This document shows positions 37,907 to 49,080 of a stretch of DNA of 64,000 nt, piece after piece. The stretch is from Microplitis mediator. Lineage: Eukaryota > Arthropoda > Insecta > Hymenoptera > Braconidae. Where the stretch lies: positions 23,950,422-24,014,421 of the forward strand of contig NC_079973.1 of NCBI RefSeq assembly GCF_029852145.1, in the 5' to 3' direction. Positions within the stretch are counted from its first letter, which is position 1. Every line of letters starts with the position of its first letter. Below the pieces are notes generated by a model. The model was not told the DNA's origin, made no database searches, and saw only the letters and a program-made list of their open reading frames with translations. Made by a program: the position numbers and the translations under genes.

Positions 37907-38047
37907 AATTATTTTTTTGAAATTCTTCTTTAAAAGTGTCGGTAGTGATTCCTCTTGTTTTTCTTTCTCTTTTTTTACTGAAATTTAATTTAAAAAATCA
38001 AATATACTTTTATCACCTTTATCCATTCATATTATTGAACAACAATC

Positions 38048-38090
38048 TTTTTTTCGTTTCTGAATTTACGAGTTACCGCGACTGACCTAA
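38048..38090 (-). promoter_or_regulatory. conserved upstream block of orphan family, copy B
   Basis: TTTCGTTTCTGAATTTACGA then GTTACCGCGACTGACC matches the blocks upstream of copies A and C. It is cut short by the AAAAGGGCGCA repeat that follows. Confidence 0.4.
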
Positions 38091-38099
38091 AGATATCGC

Positions 38100-38320
38100 G
38101 TGCCAAAAGGTAAAAGGGCGCATTCCTACAGGTTAGTAGGGAGCTATGCTAAAAGGGCGCAAAAAATTTTTTTTTGCCATTAGCTTTGAAATTTTTCGAA
38201 ACGCAAAGATCTGCAAAAAAAAAAATTTGGGCATCCTTAAGCTAAGGGGGGTATCTCAAGACATACGCCCTTTTAGCTTCTAGAAAAGTAGTGCCTAAAG
38301 GTAAAAGGGCGCATAAAAAA
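38100..38320. repeat. AAAAGGGCGCA repeat cluster
   Basis: GGTAAAAGGGCGCAT occurs near both ends in the same orientation, with an inverted TACGCCCTTTTAGCTTCT and GCTAAAAGGGCGCA between. Unknown repeat family; its similarity beyond these words was not traced. Confidence 0.5.
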
Positions 38321-38914
38321 AATTCAAGTTTTAATACAAAATACTGACAAATAGTTTCACAAGACAAGTTAGATGAAAAAAAAACAGCTTCCTACACTTT
38401 TTGTCCGAAAATTGATCGAAACCTTAATAGAGGGCTAAAATTTTCGTAATTTCAAAAATTCTAATTCGTCTCCAAGAAAAATTGTTTTAAAATTCTCACT
38501 AACTCTACAAGTGCAACAAAGATAGTCCCGTTTATTTTTCTGAAAGTGGGAGAGAAGTCCATCAGTGACATTTTTCCTTAAAGAGGAGCAAATTTCTAAT
38601 AAAAAAGTCACAACTCTTTAAAATTAATTGAATTTTTAAAAGATAATTGGAGTCTATCTTCAGAAAATAACAAGATGATATCAATAAGAAAATCAAATAC
38701 AACGATCGATTAAGTGTTCTCGAAATTTTAAGATGATATTCCGTGCAAAACTTATATTTTTCTTATTTGTTATCGTAATCCTTCGATAACAAAAGTACAT
38801 ATCAAAACACCCAAAAGTATAACTGAAATAGAGCAATAATAATAATGCTTTTTATAAATATAGACAATAAAATATTTTGAATTTATTATTTATTGAAAAT
38901 GAAAATATTGTTTA

Positions 38915-39700
38915 TACACTGTAAAAAATCGGGAGTAAATCCGGAGTGGATACAGATTTTATTCAAATCCGAATTCACTCCGTCACTCAAAGTTCCGGAG
39001 TTTAAAAAATCACTTCGCATGTGGAGTGAATAAGGACTTTTTTATGGGTGGAGTGATTTCGGAGTGTCGCGGATTTTATTTCAATCCACATTCACTCCGG
39101 TCCGGAGTTTTAATACTTAAATAAATTTATATTTAATAGAAACAGCTGTTAATTAGCAACATAATTATTTAAATAAATAATTAATTCAGATATTAATAAT
39201 TAAACTTAAAATATTGTTTTTAATTCATAAAATGTTTTAATAACTCACTAAATTATAATTTCGTACATATAATACATAGTGAAAATATTAAATTATTGAA
39301 TAACTACAATGACATAGTTTTTATGGGAATATTTGATATTTTGGTACAATATGAAATGTTATCTCATGGTATGATCATGTAAATCATACGACAGTTTGTG
39401 ATTCAGTGGAATTATATTTGTGTAAGTTTTATTATCAGCTGCTTATAATTTTTAAAAATCATTTCGCGTGAATATATGGAAAGGGAGCTCGTAATTATTT
39501 CCGTACTCAATATAAATGTCAAAATCTCAAAGACCTAAGCTCACTATGTATTAGTAATTTTTTTTTATAATTAATATTTTCCGAAAGTCTCCTTCGGAGT
39601 ATAATTCACCCCAAAGAGGAGTGAATAAATAAAAATTCATTCATTCCGCGTTCACTCTGAATTCACTCTGCGTTCACTCTGCAAATTTTTTATAGTGTAC
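38915..39700. repeat. MITE, ACACTGTAAAAAA / CACTCCG family (copy 2)
   Basis: Left TACACTGTAAAAAATCGGGA matches copy 1 exactly. The right end is GCAAATTTTTTATAGTGTA. The interior (39120-39560) is closely similar to 49140-49615. Confidence 0.85.
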
Positions 39701-40738
39701 TGATACCTTTTCCATTCTAATAACATTTTAATATACTGTTCAAAATAACAATAATAATAAATGTGTTACCTAAAGATTACCATAAAATTAATTTAAAATA
39801 AAACTTTATTATAGTATTTAATTAATATGAGCCGAAGAAGTTTTACTTAATCCGCGTGTATACACACTGATACACGCACTCTTGTCTTTTCTTATTACCT
39901 ACATTGACACTGAAAATTTTAATGTATAGAATTGGTCGAAGTAGACTAATTTCCGACCTATAGCGCAGTAAAAATATAATACTATACTTCATATATGCAA
40001 ATTCAAATAATTCAACACGGAACATAATGACTATTTATAAATTTAACAATTATTTTTATCTGAACTCGTATCGTTTTTTAGTTTTTCAAACACAACTGTT
40101 AGTTTAGTTGGTTATTAGAATGACATAAATATTTAGAGGCTGAGAATAAACGAACGCGATTCTGACAGAAATGAATTTAAGTCGGAAAGAAATTTAGCGA
40201 ACAGAATCACTAATTAATTTTTTCCCAAAAGGATAGAAACTGATAAGTTTCTGACCGCTAAATCGTATGGGTCTGAAATTGGCTTGTTTCGACTGATAAA
40301 ACAGGCATTGAAACTCTCAGTTTTAATATAGGTAATGTGAACAACTCATTATATAAAGTTTCAATATATCCATATATGTATATAATTAAACTAATTTTTT
40401 TAAACGATTAACATGTAATTAAATAGCCCTTATTGATATCTCTTCTATAAACCAGTCTACCAAAATTACAACTCCACCTGAGTCAACTCTATCAAATAAT
40501 ATTACTATCTTATCACATCCCTACCGAAAAAAGTACTTACGTATATATATTGTTATTAGATATTATTATATGGGAGTATTTTTTCGATAACGTATACAAT
40601 ACGGTAGTGATATTAATTGTTAGAGCTGCAATTGAGTAGAGATATTTATTGGGAGATCTGTCTATAGTAGACTTGTAAAATACGAAATTAAATAATTTCA
40701 AAAAAATTATAATATAATAAGAAAATCTTAGTTAAATT

Positions 40739-42500
40739 CTAGTTTGAATTTTCTTGTGGCTTTCCGAGCATGGTATCCATTTTTGATATAGTCTGCCTTA
40801 GAACTTCCATCGATTTTTTTATTTCTTCACCTTTATCTTTGACTTTCTTTATCAACAAAGTAAATTCATAATTAGTATTTGAATTGGTTAAATAAATGAT
40901 CAAAATTGACTATTTAGAAGAAACGTGTACCTTTATCACTTGACGACGATGCCAAATTGAGTTTATAAATGCTTTCGACAGTTTTCTTTTATTGTGTTTA
41001 ACATTATAGTTATAACTTACAGAAACCGATGAGTAATTCATACAATAATAGTTATAATCAACATCATATTGTTTACAATAATAATCAATTTTATTGTAAG
41101 CCTTTTTCAATATAATGAAAATTTGTGAAGCTATCTTTAATCGTTGTAATAGACGAGTTTTTTTTTTGCTAACAAAATTAGTGTTAATCTCATTGATATC
41201 TGCAAATAATTTAAATAAATTATGAGTGTGTGTTATAACAAATTAGTTTTATTGATTTCAAATTATTACTTTGAATTGTTGCAAGATATTCAAGTTCTGA
41301 AGAAACCGTAATGAGAATCTTTTGACAGTGAATTGAATAATAACTGCCAACGTTACACCATAAAATTGGATTTTTTGTGATTTCATTATTTAATTCTTGT
41401 TTTAGTTTCAATAACTGTTCTGTATATTCTTGTATTTCTTTATACTCATATTGACCTTGTTGCTGCTGCAGTGGTTGTTGTTCTGATGGATAATTATTTT
41501 TGTTATGATTTGAAGATTTTTCTTTAGCAAAGCAGCCACTCTAAATTTTTTAATAAAATGTTTTTTTGTTTTTTTGTTAAGAAAAGTGCGAGTTTTAAAT
41601 TTTTGACGATACGAAACCGTAAGTTTACAGTTTAATTTTGACATACCCTATTGCTCATAAATTATCTCGATTCAAAACTCTATGTTTCAATGTATAGATA
41701 TAATTATGAAAAGTATAGTGTATGGTACGGAATAAAACATGTTTTCAGTTTTGTTATAATGTCAATCTAAATATAACTAGATAATTTAAAAAAAAAAATT
41801 TTTTATATTTTGAGATGGCTGTTTTTTTTTTTTTCATGCAAACAAAATATTTACACATTCAAATTAGTCACTCAATAATCAAATCCCCACTCATCTCTTC
41901 ATTAGTAAATTAAAAAAATAAACTAATTCATTGTTAATTTTTTTTTTCAAATTTACCTTTGACAAGCGGAGCTTTCAAAGTATTATTTTCACCTTCAACA
42001 TAATTATTTCCACTGACATAAACTTTATTTTCTGGTTGTTGTTTCGAAGTCCCTGGTACTGCAAGATATTCGTAAGAATTATCGATGGGCGACTGTCTGT
42101 TATTGTTCATAATTATTTTTTGGCTTTCTCCGGAAGTGGATTTCCACGTAGATTTTACAACCGGCGCTTTGAAAGTATTATTTTTATCTTCAACATAATT
42201 ATTTCCACTGACATAAACTTTATTTTCTGGTTGTTGTTTCGAAGTCCCTGGTACTGCAAGATATTCGTAAGAATTATCGATGGGCGACTGTCTGTTATTG
42301 TTCATAATTATTTTTTGGCTTTCTCCGGAAGTGGATTTCCACGTAGATTTTACAACCGGCGCTTTGAAAGTATTATTTTTATCTTCAACATAATTATTTC
42401 CACTGACATAAATTTCATTTTCTGATTGTTGTTTCGAAGTCCCTGGTACTGTAAGATATTCGTAATAATTATCTGTGGACGACTGTCTGTTATTATTCAT
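40739..42500 (-). CDS. orphan tandem family, copy C, with expanded N-terminal repeats
   Basis: Four minus-strand exons: 41957-42500, 41270-41521, 40931-41199 and 40739-40846. Phases 1, 1, 0 match copies A and B, giving 1173 nt and 390 residues. The N-terminal exon is three times longer because a 65-residue unit is present nearly three times, each with YEYL[AT]VPGTSKQQ. Exon 2 keeps a Gln-rich stretch (EQQPLQQQQGQYEY) and ILWCNVGSYYSIHC, the counterpart of LWFMIGSEYSNC in B. Exon 3 is longer and Tyr/Asn-rich, and exon 4 is a Lys-rich helix. The acceptor at 41521/41522 (TTTGCTAAAG|AA) follows from the frame and the alignment with A and B. No signal peptide, no known domain, function unknown. 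Confidence 0.8.
41994..42500 (-). repeat. 195-bp tandem coding repeat in copy C
   Basis: The period is 195 bp (for example the TTCATAATTATTTTTTGGC boundary recurs at 42106 and 42301). The two inner units are nearly identical, while the first unit from the start codon is slightly diverged. The repeat stays in frame. Confidence 0.93.
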
Positions 42501-42660
42501 AATTATTTTTAGGCTTTTTTCTGAAGTAGATTTCCGTGTACAATTAATTTATTAATTGGTTATCGAATAATTACAAGATTTTCTTCCTCTCGATTTGAGG
42601 AATATAAAACAGATGGATTTTTTTCACCGACAATTTTTATTATTTTGTCACTGTAACTTC

Positions 42661-42735
42661 TGTCGCTTGTCAATTTACGAGTTACTCTAACGACTATTTA
42701 ATCGCAACTGAATTAATGTTTAAAGGGTCTTTAAA
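42661..42735 (-). promoter_or_regulatory. conserved upstream block of orphan family, copy C
   Basis: CAATTTACGAGTTACTCTAA then ATCGCAACTGAATTAATGTTTAAA parallels the copy A block. Position relative to the start (about 160-235 bp) is comparable. Confidence 0.45.
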
Positions 42736-43097
42736 TTATAATGATATTTATATGGTTTAAATGAAGTTCCAAAATCGATAATCAGTATTCGTATTGAGAG
42801 CTCTTTACGCAAACCACATCTCTGTTTTTATTTTTTTTTTATGTTTCAGTAAGCGTTGAACAACTGGTGTTTTATGTAATCTGACTTTAAGATAATAACC
42901 AATGAAGTCTATTGTCTATTCAATCCAATTTGTTCCCTATCCAATCCCAGGTGAGCAGGAAGGTCCTCTCTATAATTAAACCAGAATTTGTTACGTCATC
43001 AATCGAACCTGTCATTTTATTAACAAAATGTCAATGCGATCGAAATTTAAAGCTTTAAAAAAATCACTACAAATATATGATTTATCTAAAAAATTTT

Positions 43098-43309
43098 TTT
43101 CTCCTCGACGGGCGGAAAGCGTCAACTTTCGTCCCGCTGTGCAAAACGAAGTTGCCGCTTTCCGCCTCCGTCGAGGAGAAAAATAGCATACACTCCTCGG
43201 GAAGTAAATAAGAAAGCCTCAGATCACATGTTTGTTGACCTCGGCTTCGCCTCGGCCAACAATTACATGTGATCTGAGACATTTCTTACTTTACTTCCCT
43301 TGGTGTGTA
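43098..43309. repeat. double-hairpin foldback element
   Basis: There are two adjacent GC-rich stems. 43098-43182 has arms CTCCTCGACGGGCGGAAAGC and GCTTTCCGCCTCCGTCGAGGAG. 43190-43309 has arms GGGAAGTAAATAAGAAAGCC / TTTCTTACTTTACTTCCC and CAGATCACATG / CATGTGATCTG, with a loop containing CTCGGCTTCGCCTCGG. It is non-coding; a minus ORF across it is an artefact of the stems. Confidence 0.75.
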
Positions 43310-43958
43310 ATATACTATTTCTTTTTCATCATGAGGTAAAAGACTTAATACCCGATCACTCCATATATTTTATACCTATATTTATAAATAATAGGGTGGT
43401 TCAAAAAAAAATTAGTCATGATTACCATATTCGAAACGCCGATTGAAGCTATCTGAATACTATCGATTTTGTATTTCAAAATAAAATTGCTAATTTTCAT
43501 TTTTTTTTTACTAGCTTCAATTGGCGATAATTTTGACTTATCATAGGGTTTTGGAAAGCTTGAGGAATCAGCTTTGAAGATCTTTGAATAAATTTAAAAA
43601 ATATTAAGCAGCTTACGAGTAATCACACTTTTAGTGAAAAAGTAAATTTTTACATGTTAATTAGATGGGATAAACAACAAAAATTTTTAGATATAAAATT
43701 TGATACTTTGTAAATTTTTCTTATGATTTTAATTGTTTTTGCACATAATCTAATGCAGAGAGGAACGGTTCCTACACTTCACATATAGATACTATTGCTA
43801 CAGAAGAAAATGAGGCAAAATGAGACATTGGGGCAATAGGAGACACCATTTTATAAATATTTAATCAATAGTACAATTATGTAGAAATTATTTTTAAAAA
43901 TTTTCTAGTATACGAAACAAACAATTTAAATTTATTTAAAAGTTTGAATGAACACTTC

Positions 43959-44764
43959 TACACTGTAAAAGAAAACGGGGTGTAAGTCCAGGCGGTGTAG
44001 GTGTTTAAATTTTCGGTGTTTAATTTCATTACCGAAAGCGGTGGTAAAATAACACCACCATCGGTGTAAATATTCTTTACCGGTGTAAAAAAAATTTCCC
44101 AGCGTTAAAATATTTTACTTTGTGGATATTTTGACATACTCGATCACTACAGTTAACACAGTGTTTTTATTAATCAATTAAATTATTGGTGATTGAAATG
44201 GCGGGCGTAAAATTGTGTAATTTTTAAATAAATTACGTATAATATAAATAATTATTTAAATAAATACATAGCGAAATTGAAATTTTTTCAGATAATATTC
44301 ATTAAATTTTTATTCATCTAGAATGATTGAAACATTTTTCAATCCAAAAATAGTCAGTGTTATAATTTTTTTCAATAGAATTAATAATTATTGGATGATA
44401 ACTTCTGCAATAAATCTCGTAACAGTTACTGTCAGGATGGTAACAATTATTATAAATATCGTGAATATTACAATCTAGATGATTTATAAAATCATCTAGA
44501 TAATATTCACTACTATCGTATTGATGGTAGAAATTTTACCATAACTAGATAGTAGTTTTTATTATTTAATTTTTTCAGTGTACATTCTAAATTTTTAGTT
44601 ATCAATTACTAATTTTTTATAATTAATTATTTTGCGTGGAATTGTTTTTTTTACATCGATTTAATACCGCCAAATTACACCATCTACACCAGTGTTATTT
44701 TATTTTAACACCATGCGGTATTGAATTGAGTCCATTTTTAACATCGCTCTTTTTACGGTGTATA
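43959..44764. repeat. ACACTGTAAAA / ACACCG family element
   Basis: Left TACACTGTAAAAGAAAACGG, right TCTTTTTACGGTGTATA. Flanks carry repeated GGTGT/ACACC words (AACACCACCATCGGTGTAA, ACACCATCTACACCAGTG). The centre (44400-44580) is a second ATGGTAAC-rich foldback with GATGATTTATAAAATCATC at its core. Confidence 0.7.
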
Positions 44765-45008
44765 TTTATTTACACTTAAATATTTTCAAATAATGATAGA
44801 GATAAAAACTTTTGACGAACGAGGTCAGCACTTGCCGGTGCACAAGAAACGACTTCAACAGTACGATTAATCGATACTTTAAGTATATCGATTCCTACCT
44901 GTAGAATAAATTTGACCTGTGTATATATATATCCAAGAGAGCCCGCAATTACCGCTATTCAGCACTTGTGCGCATATCAAATTCTTGTGTATGTTTATAA
45001 ACGAATTT

Positions 45009-45022
45009 GTTGTCATGGATAC
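45009..45022 (+). promoter_or_regulatory. RFX X-box-like motif upstream of IFT43
   Basis: GTTGTCATGGATAC differs at two positions from the palindromic X-box GTTGCCATGGAAAC/CAAC bound by RFX factors. It lies 85 bp upstream of the IFT43 start. RFX control of ciliary genes is established in animals. Binding here is inferred. Confidence 0.55.
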
Positions 45023-45106
45023 TAGTTACAAGCAATAATAATAATAATAACATATATTTTATAACTCAGTAATTTTAAAAATAATAGAAAATTGGAAATC
45101 TTATCA

Positions 45107-46072
45107 ATGGATTGGAAAAATGATCATGAAACAAATTCAAAAAAGGTACAATTAATTTTATGTACTTGTTTAGAAAAATATATATCTGTTTATCTTATAA
45201 ATAATGTATCGGTATTAATTTCGTCGGTGATAAGAATTATTTACAGCAATTTATCCCAAGACTTGGTAGAAGAGCTGGACAAAATTTAGCTCAAGAAGAA
45301 TCTAAATTTGATGATGACATTGATAACCCTGTACTGGCTATTCCTTCTGCTACATCTATAAGAACAGCACCTGTAGCACCTCCCCGCACACGTAAAACTG
45401 GATGGGGTGATGAATTAAAAACAAACAAGTTTGTATTATTCTTCACCTATTTCTTAAATCAATTCAATTTACGATCCTGAAAGCAGACAATTAAAACTTT
45501 TTTCATTTTTTTTTAACAATTAAATTTGACGAAAAAAAAAAAACACTAAAAATATGCACATGTAGAAAATTTAAAATACTATTAGTGCAATTTTTTGAAA
45601 TATCTTTTTTTTTATAATTTCTCGCTTAAAAAAAATTCAAAAATTATTAGACGTCGGCTAACATCAGAATCATTTTAATTTATTTATTATTCTAAATAAT
45701 ATATATAATTTTTTTTTTTTTCATTATTTTAGGAACAAACCAGTTAGCATAGTTGAACAGTAAGTGCATTATTATTATTATTATTACGAATAATTAAGAG
45801 TGATAATTTTATAAATTTGAATTATTAATTTTTTTCAAGGGAAAAGTTACAGAAAGATAAAAATGAAATTGATGGTAATGTTTATTATTATTGTTCTATA
45901 AATGTTATTTATTAATTTACTTTATTGGATTAATAAAATTTATTTTTCAAGATATTCCTGTCATACCGGATATCGAAGAAATTCAAGAAGAAAATAATTC
46001 TCACGTATCAAATGCCCCTTCGTATGTTATTCTTTAATTAATTTATTTATCTACTCAATAAGTGAATTAACA

Positions 46073-46105
<33 letters not shown>

Positions 46106-46351
46106 TCTGTTTATTAAAATAGCACTGGAATTAATCGAGTTGCTGCATACAAAGAATTGGACACAGATCTTTTAAAAAACGCATCATTTGCATTTTTAGA
46201 CAACGTCAATTTATCAATTCTCACAGAAAAATTGTATTCTGAAAAATTAATTAAAGAAACTGATGACGTTTGGAATTGGGATTATTTATTTGCTCAAGTA
46301 TCATCAGAACTAAATAATGAAGAACAAAAAATAATTAAAGAAACAATTTAA
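45107..46351 (+). CDS. IFT43: intraflagellar transport protein 43 (IFT-A subunit)
   Basis: Six plus-strand exons: 45107-45145, 45247-45428, 45733-45759, 45840-45874, 45952-46021 and 46123-46351. Junctions are GT-AG with consistent phases, totalling 582 nt and 193 residues (human IFT43 is about 208). The N-terminal half has RLGRRAGQNLAQEESKFDDD and KTGWGDELKTN. The middle carries the family core DIPVIPDIEEIQEE. The last exon has INRVAAYKELDTDLL and the hallmark NWDYLFAQVSSEL. IFT43 is a small subunit of the retrograde IFT-A complex, needed in insects for the cilia of sensory neurons. The ATG at 45107 is the first good one; an in-frame TTG at 45092 is not needed. Poly(A) signals AATAAA occur from about 46365. 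Intron 2 hosts a foldback element. Confidence 0.95.
45473..45671. repeat. foldback element in IFT43 intron 2
   Basis: Same family as 3979-4179, sharing ATGCACATGT, TAGTGCAATTTTTTGAAAT and TTATTAGACGTCGGCTAAC. Ends GATCCTGAAAGCAG and GGCTAACATCAGAATC are inverted. Confidence 0.65.
46069..46105. repeat. (ATT)n microsatellite in IFT43 intron 5
   Basis: About twelve TTA/ATT units just upstream of the last exon acceptor. Confidence 0.9.
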
Positions 46352-46489
46352 TTAACTAAAAAAAATAAATATAAATTCGTAGCACTAAATTATAATTTAA
46401 GTTTATGTATAATGAATTGAAAAATAAATAATTATATAAGTAAATAATAATTTAGTTTAAATAAAGTAAATAATAAAATGACAAAAAAC

Positions 46490-46740
46490 ATGGCATACTG
46501 CGAAACTGCAGTGCCTGTATATGGAAGCGACAAATTACCTCGTCTGACCTATTCGATTGCCCCCCAAATTTGGAAATCGCGGTAGTTCGAGGAGCGACGT
46601 GAAGACTCAACCGTGCAGGCGTGCAAGTTCGTAGCGTCTCGTGGGAGACGGATACGGAGTTACACGCGCAATCGGGAGCCGAACACAAGCTACTTGAAGC
46701 GACCACGTGACAACACCCACTGAGCAGATCTGCCATATAT
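46490..46740 (-). other. GC-elevated island of unknown role
   Basis: Markedly richer in GC and CpG than its neighbours, with a CACGTG E-box. An uninterrupted 94-codon minus-strand frame starts at a genuine ATG (46736), and an internal donor-like GACGAG|GTAATT lies near 46540. It could be a promoter, a first exon or an old retrocopy. The protein is unlike anything I know, so I do not call a gene. Confidence 0.3.
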
Positions 46741-49080
46741 CTATACCTTAGCGATCAATGTTCAGCTGTGCCATCACTAGCACACACTTCCAACATTATA
46801 TACTTGTGAATTTATATATATTCATTTCACCCTACTGACGAGTACCTGCGAGAACGTTTTAGTTGTTCTATGACCAAAGCCACCTATATTCATTTTACAG
46901 TACTTATGAATAGATTCCTACTGAATCTGACGACGGTATTGTATTGACGGTTGAATATAATATTTTTTGTTGTGTGCGTAATTTCCCCGCCAAGCAGAGA
47001 CACATCAATTGTTTGAAGTAAATTCAAATATCGATTTAAATTATCATTTATTGTTTAAAAAATTCGATCAAATGCCGTTTAATTTTAACTTTAAATCAGT
47101 AAATAATTTTCTTTTCGTTAATTCAACCCATTTATGAAAATAGAAAGAATTAAATTTTATAAGCTTCGGAAAAATTTTTTACAAATTTTATTTTTTATTA
47201 ATTTATTTTATTTATTAAATTAATAAAATATTTCTATCACACGAACGAAGAACTTGAGCCACTTAACTAAAATTACTTTTTTTTGTAAAGAATCGAATTT
47301 CCTACAAAATTGTCATTTGAATTTTTACTGTAAATTTTGTTGTTTAGTCAAAATCCAAAATTTTCATTATACACGGAGAGAAATGAAGCTCAACATAAAC
47401 GAAAAAATAATGTCTTGTTATCAATTTCTATTAGATCTTTTTAAAAAATCATAAATTATGATAATTTTTATGAAAATTTTGTAGAAAGTAGTAGGTACGC
47501 AAAAAAAATTATAGAGTAGCATAATGATTTTCGAAGTATTTGATTTTTAATAACCAACAAAAATAAAATATGAAAGTAATATCAAAATAAATCTTGAAAT
47601 TTTATAACTTGGGAGTAAAGTTTTGATAAACCAGTGCTATTAATTGAAATGTAAATAAAAATTATTCTGTGTTTCATATTATAGTTTTTCAATGATGAAT
47701 TTACAAATTTTCTATAATTTTGTATCAAAAATTAAAGTCAGCATAAAAATATTTATTTTAAACAGTATTAAATTCGAAATAAATTCACTATATTTTAAAC
47801 TCCTTTGTAAAATTTTTTGTGTTATCATTGATTTGTGTTACTTTTTTTACACAAATGAGTTGTTAAAATATTATAACGATTTTTTGTTGCCTTTTGTTTT
47901 TGAAAGTAATTTGTGTTGATTTTGACGGAAAGTTTTTTACTGTGTACACTATTAAATCGATGCACTTTGCTTTTCATAAATACCTGTTATGGGTCCTCTG
48001 GAAAGAAGAAATTTCCGATCTATTGCAAGTCCGAACAATCCATTAAAAATCTACTCACACGTAGGACTATTTATTTCAGTAAATTAAACGATGTCGTAAA
48101 CCAGTTAAATTTCACAGTAATGGCTCAAATTTGTAGGTAAGAATAAATTTTCAACACTTAGGATCAACAAGCGGTTTCAAAGATCATGAGATGCGATAAA
48201 CGCCCGTGAGAAATGATGACAAAGTGGAAGATTCTTTTGGGCTTATATACTAATTTATAGGAATCTAATACGCAGGTAGGATCTTTGGAAGGGTTGCTAA
48301 AGGGGGTTAAAATACATCTTTTTAGATGTTTTTTCACCTATTAACGTTAATTTCCGAGTGACCACCCTCTGGAATCGTTTTATTCTCTTAACTTATTTAA
48401 CCTTGAAATGCTATTACTGGTTTCAGTAAGCTACGGATGATTATTACTTATCTTCGTCAATTAATTTCGAAGATCCTTTTGACAGTGGGACACTCTACTG
48501 CTATCGACACCCAAAGTTAGCCAATTGTCATATTTTAATGGTTAATTGATTCAATTAAGTTAGCAAATTGTCATACATATTGTTATTATTTTATTATTTA
48601 ATAAAAGAAGAATGTTATTGTATATTTATTGATTATTACCTCTCCGGTATTTAATTATTTATTATTATTATAGTTGTATTATTTGTTATAAATTAAATAA
48701 ACTTTTATTCCAAGGGATATCGACAGAACTTGATGGAATTGAAATATGATATTAAGATAGCCGGAGAGACAAGTTTATCGAATGTTAATAAAATTTATTT
48801 GTATTTAATAAAACGTATATTTGGTTCGATGGCAAATAAAAAAACCGTTCATAGAGCACCCTCAGCGCTTTCGCGCTTGAGGTGTGCAATTTTATAAAAT
48901 ACTAATAAAACGTTTATTTGAAACCATTTTTAAGGATTATTAAAAAAAACTTGATACTACTTAATCTTCCATTCATATTTATTTGTATACTAAAAATTAT
49001 TTTTTTTTTAAGTTATTAATTAATAAATTTATTTTATTTTATTAGTGAATTCAATAGATGATTTAGATACACATCAATAT

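Larger units (their letters stand above)
37907..40738. other. intergenic between copies B and C
   Basis: Besides the conserved block, the AAAAGGGCGCA cluster and the MITE at 38915-39700, the remainder (38320-38914 and 39701-40738) is AT-rich with no supported gene. Confidence 0.5.
42501..45006. other. intergenic between copy C and IFT43
   Basis: No gene beyond the leader of copy C. It contains the double-hairpin element (43098-43309), half of a GATCGGGTACT palindrome (43335-43390), a one-ended AGGGTGGTTCAAAAAAAA element from 43393 and the large ACACTGTAAAA element at 43959-44764. Confidence 0.5.

Noticed and set aside
41931..42425. 164-residue plus-strand ORF with three identical repeats
   Set aside because: Antisense shadow of the 195-bp repeat in copy C. 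The minus-strand reading fits the exon structure shared with copies A and B.
47692..48140. Two adjacent 75-codon plus ORFs ending at a GTAAGA donor-like site
   Set aside because: The donor is attractive, but neither frame shows a known motif and the first is AT-driven. Not enough to call an exon.
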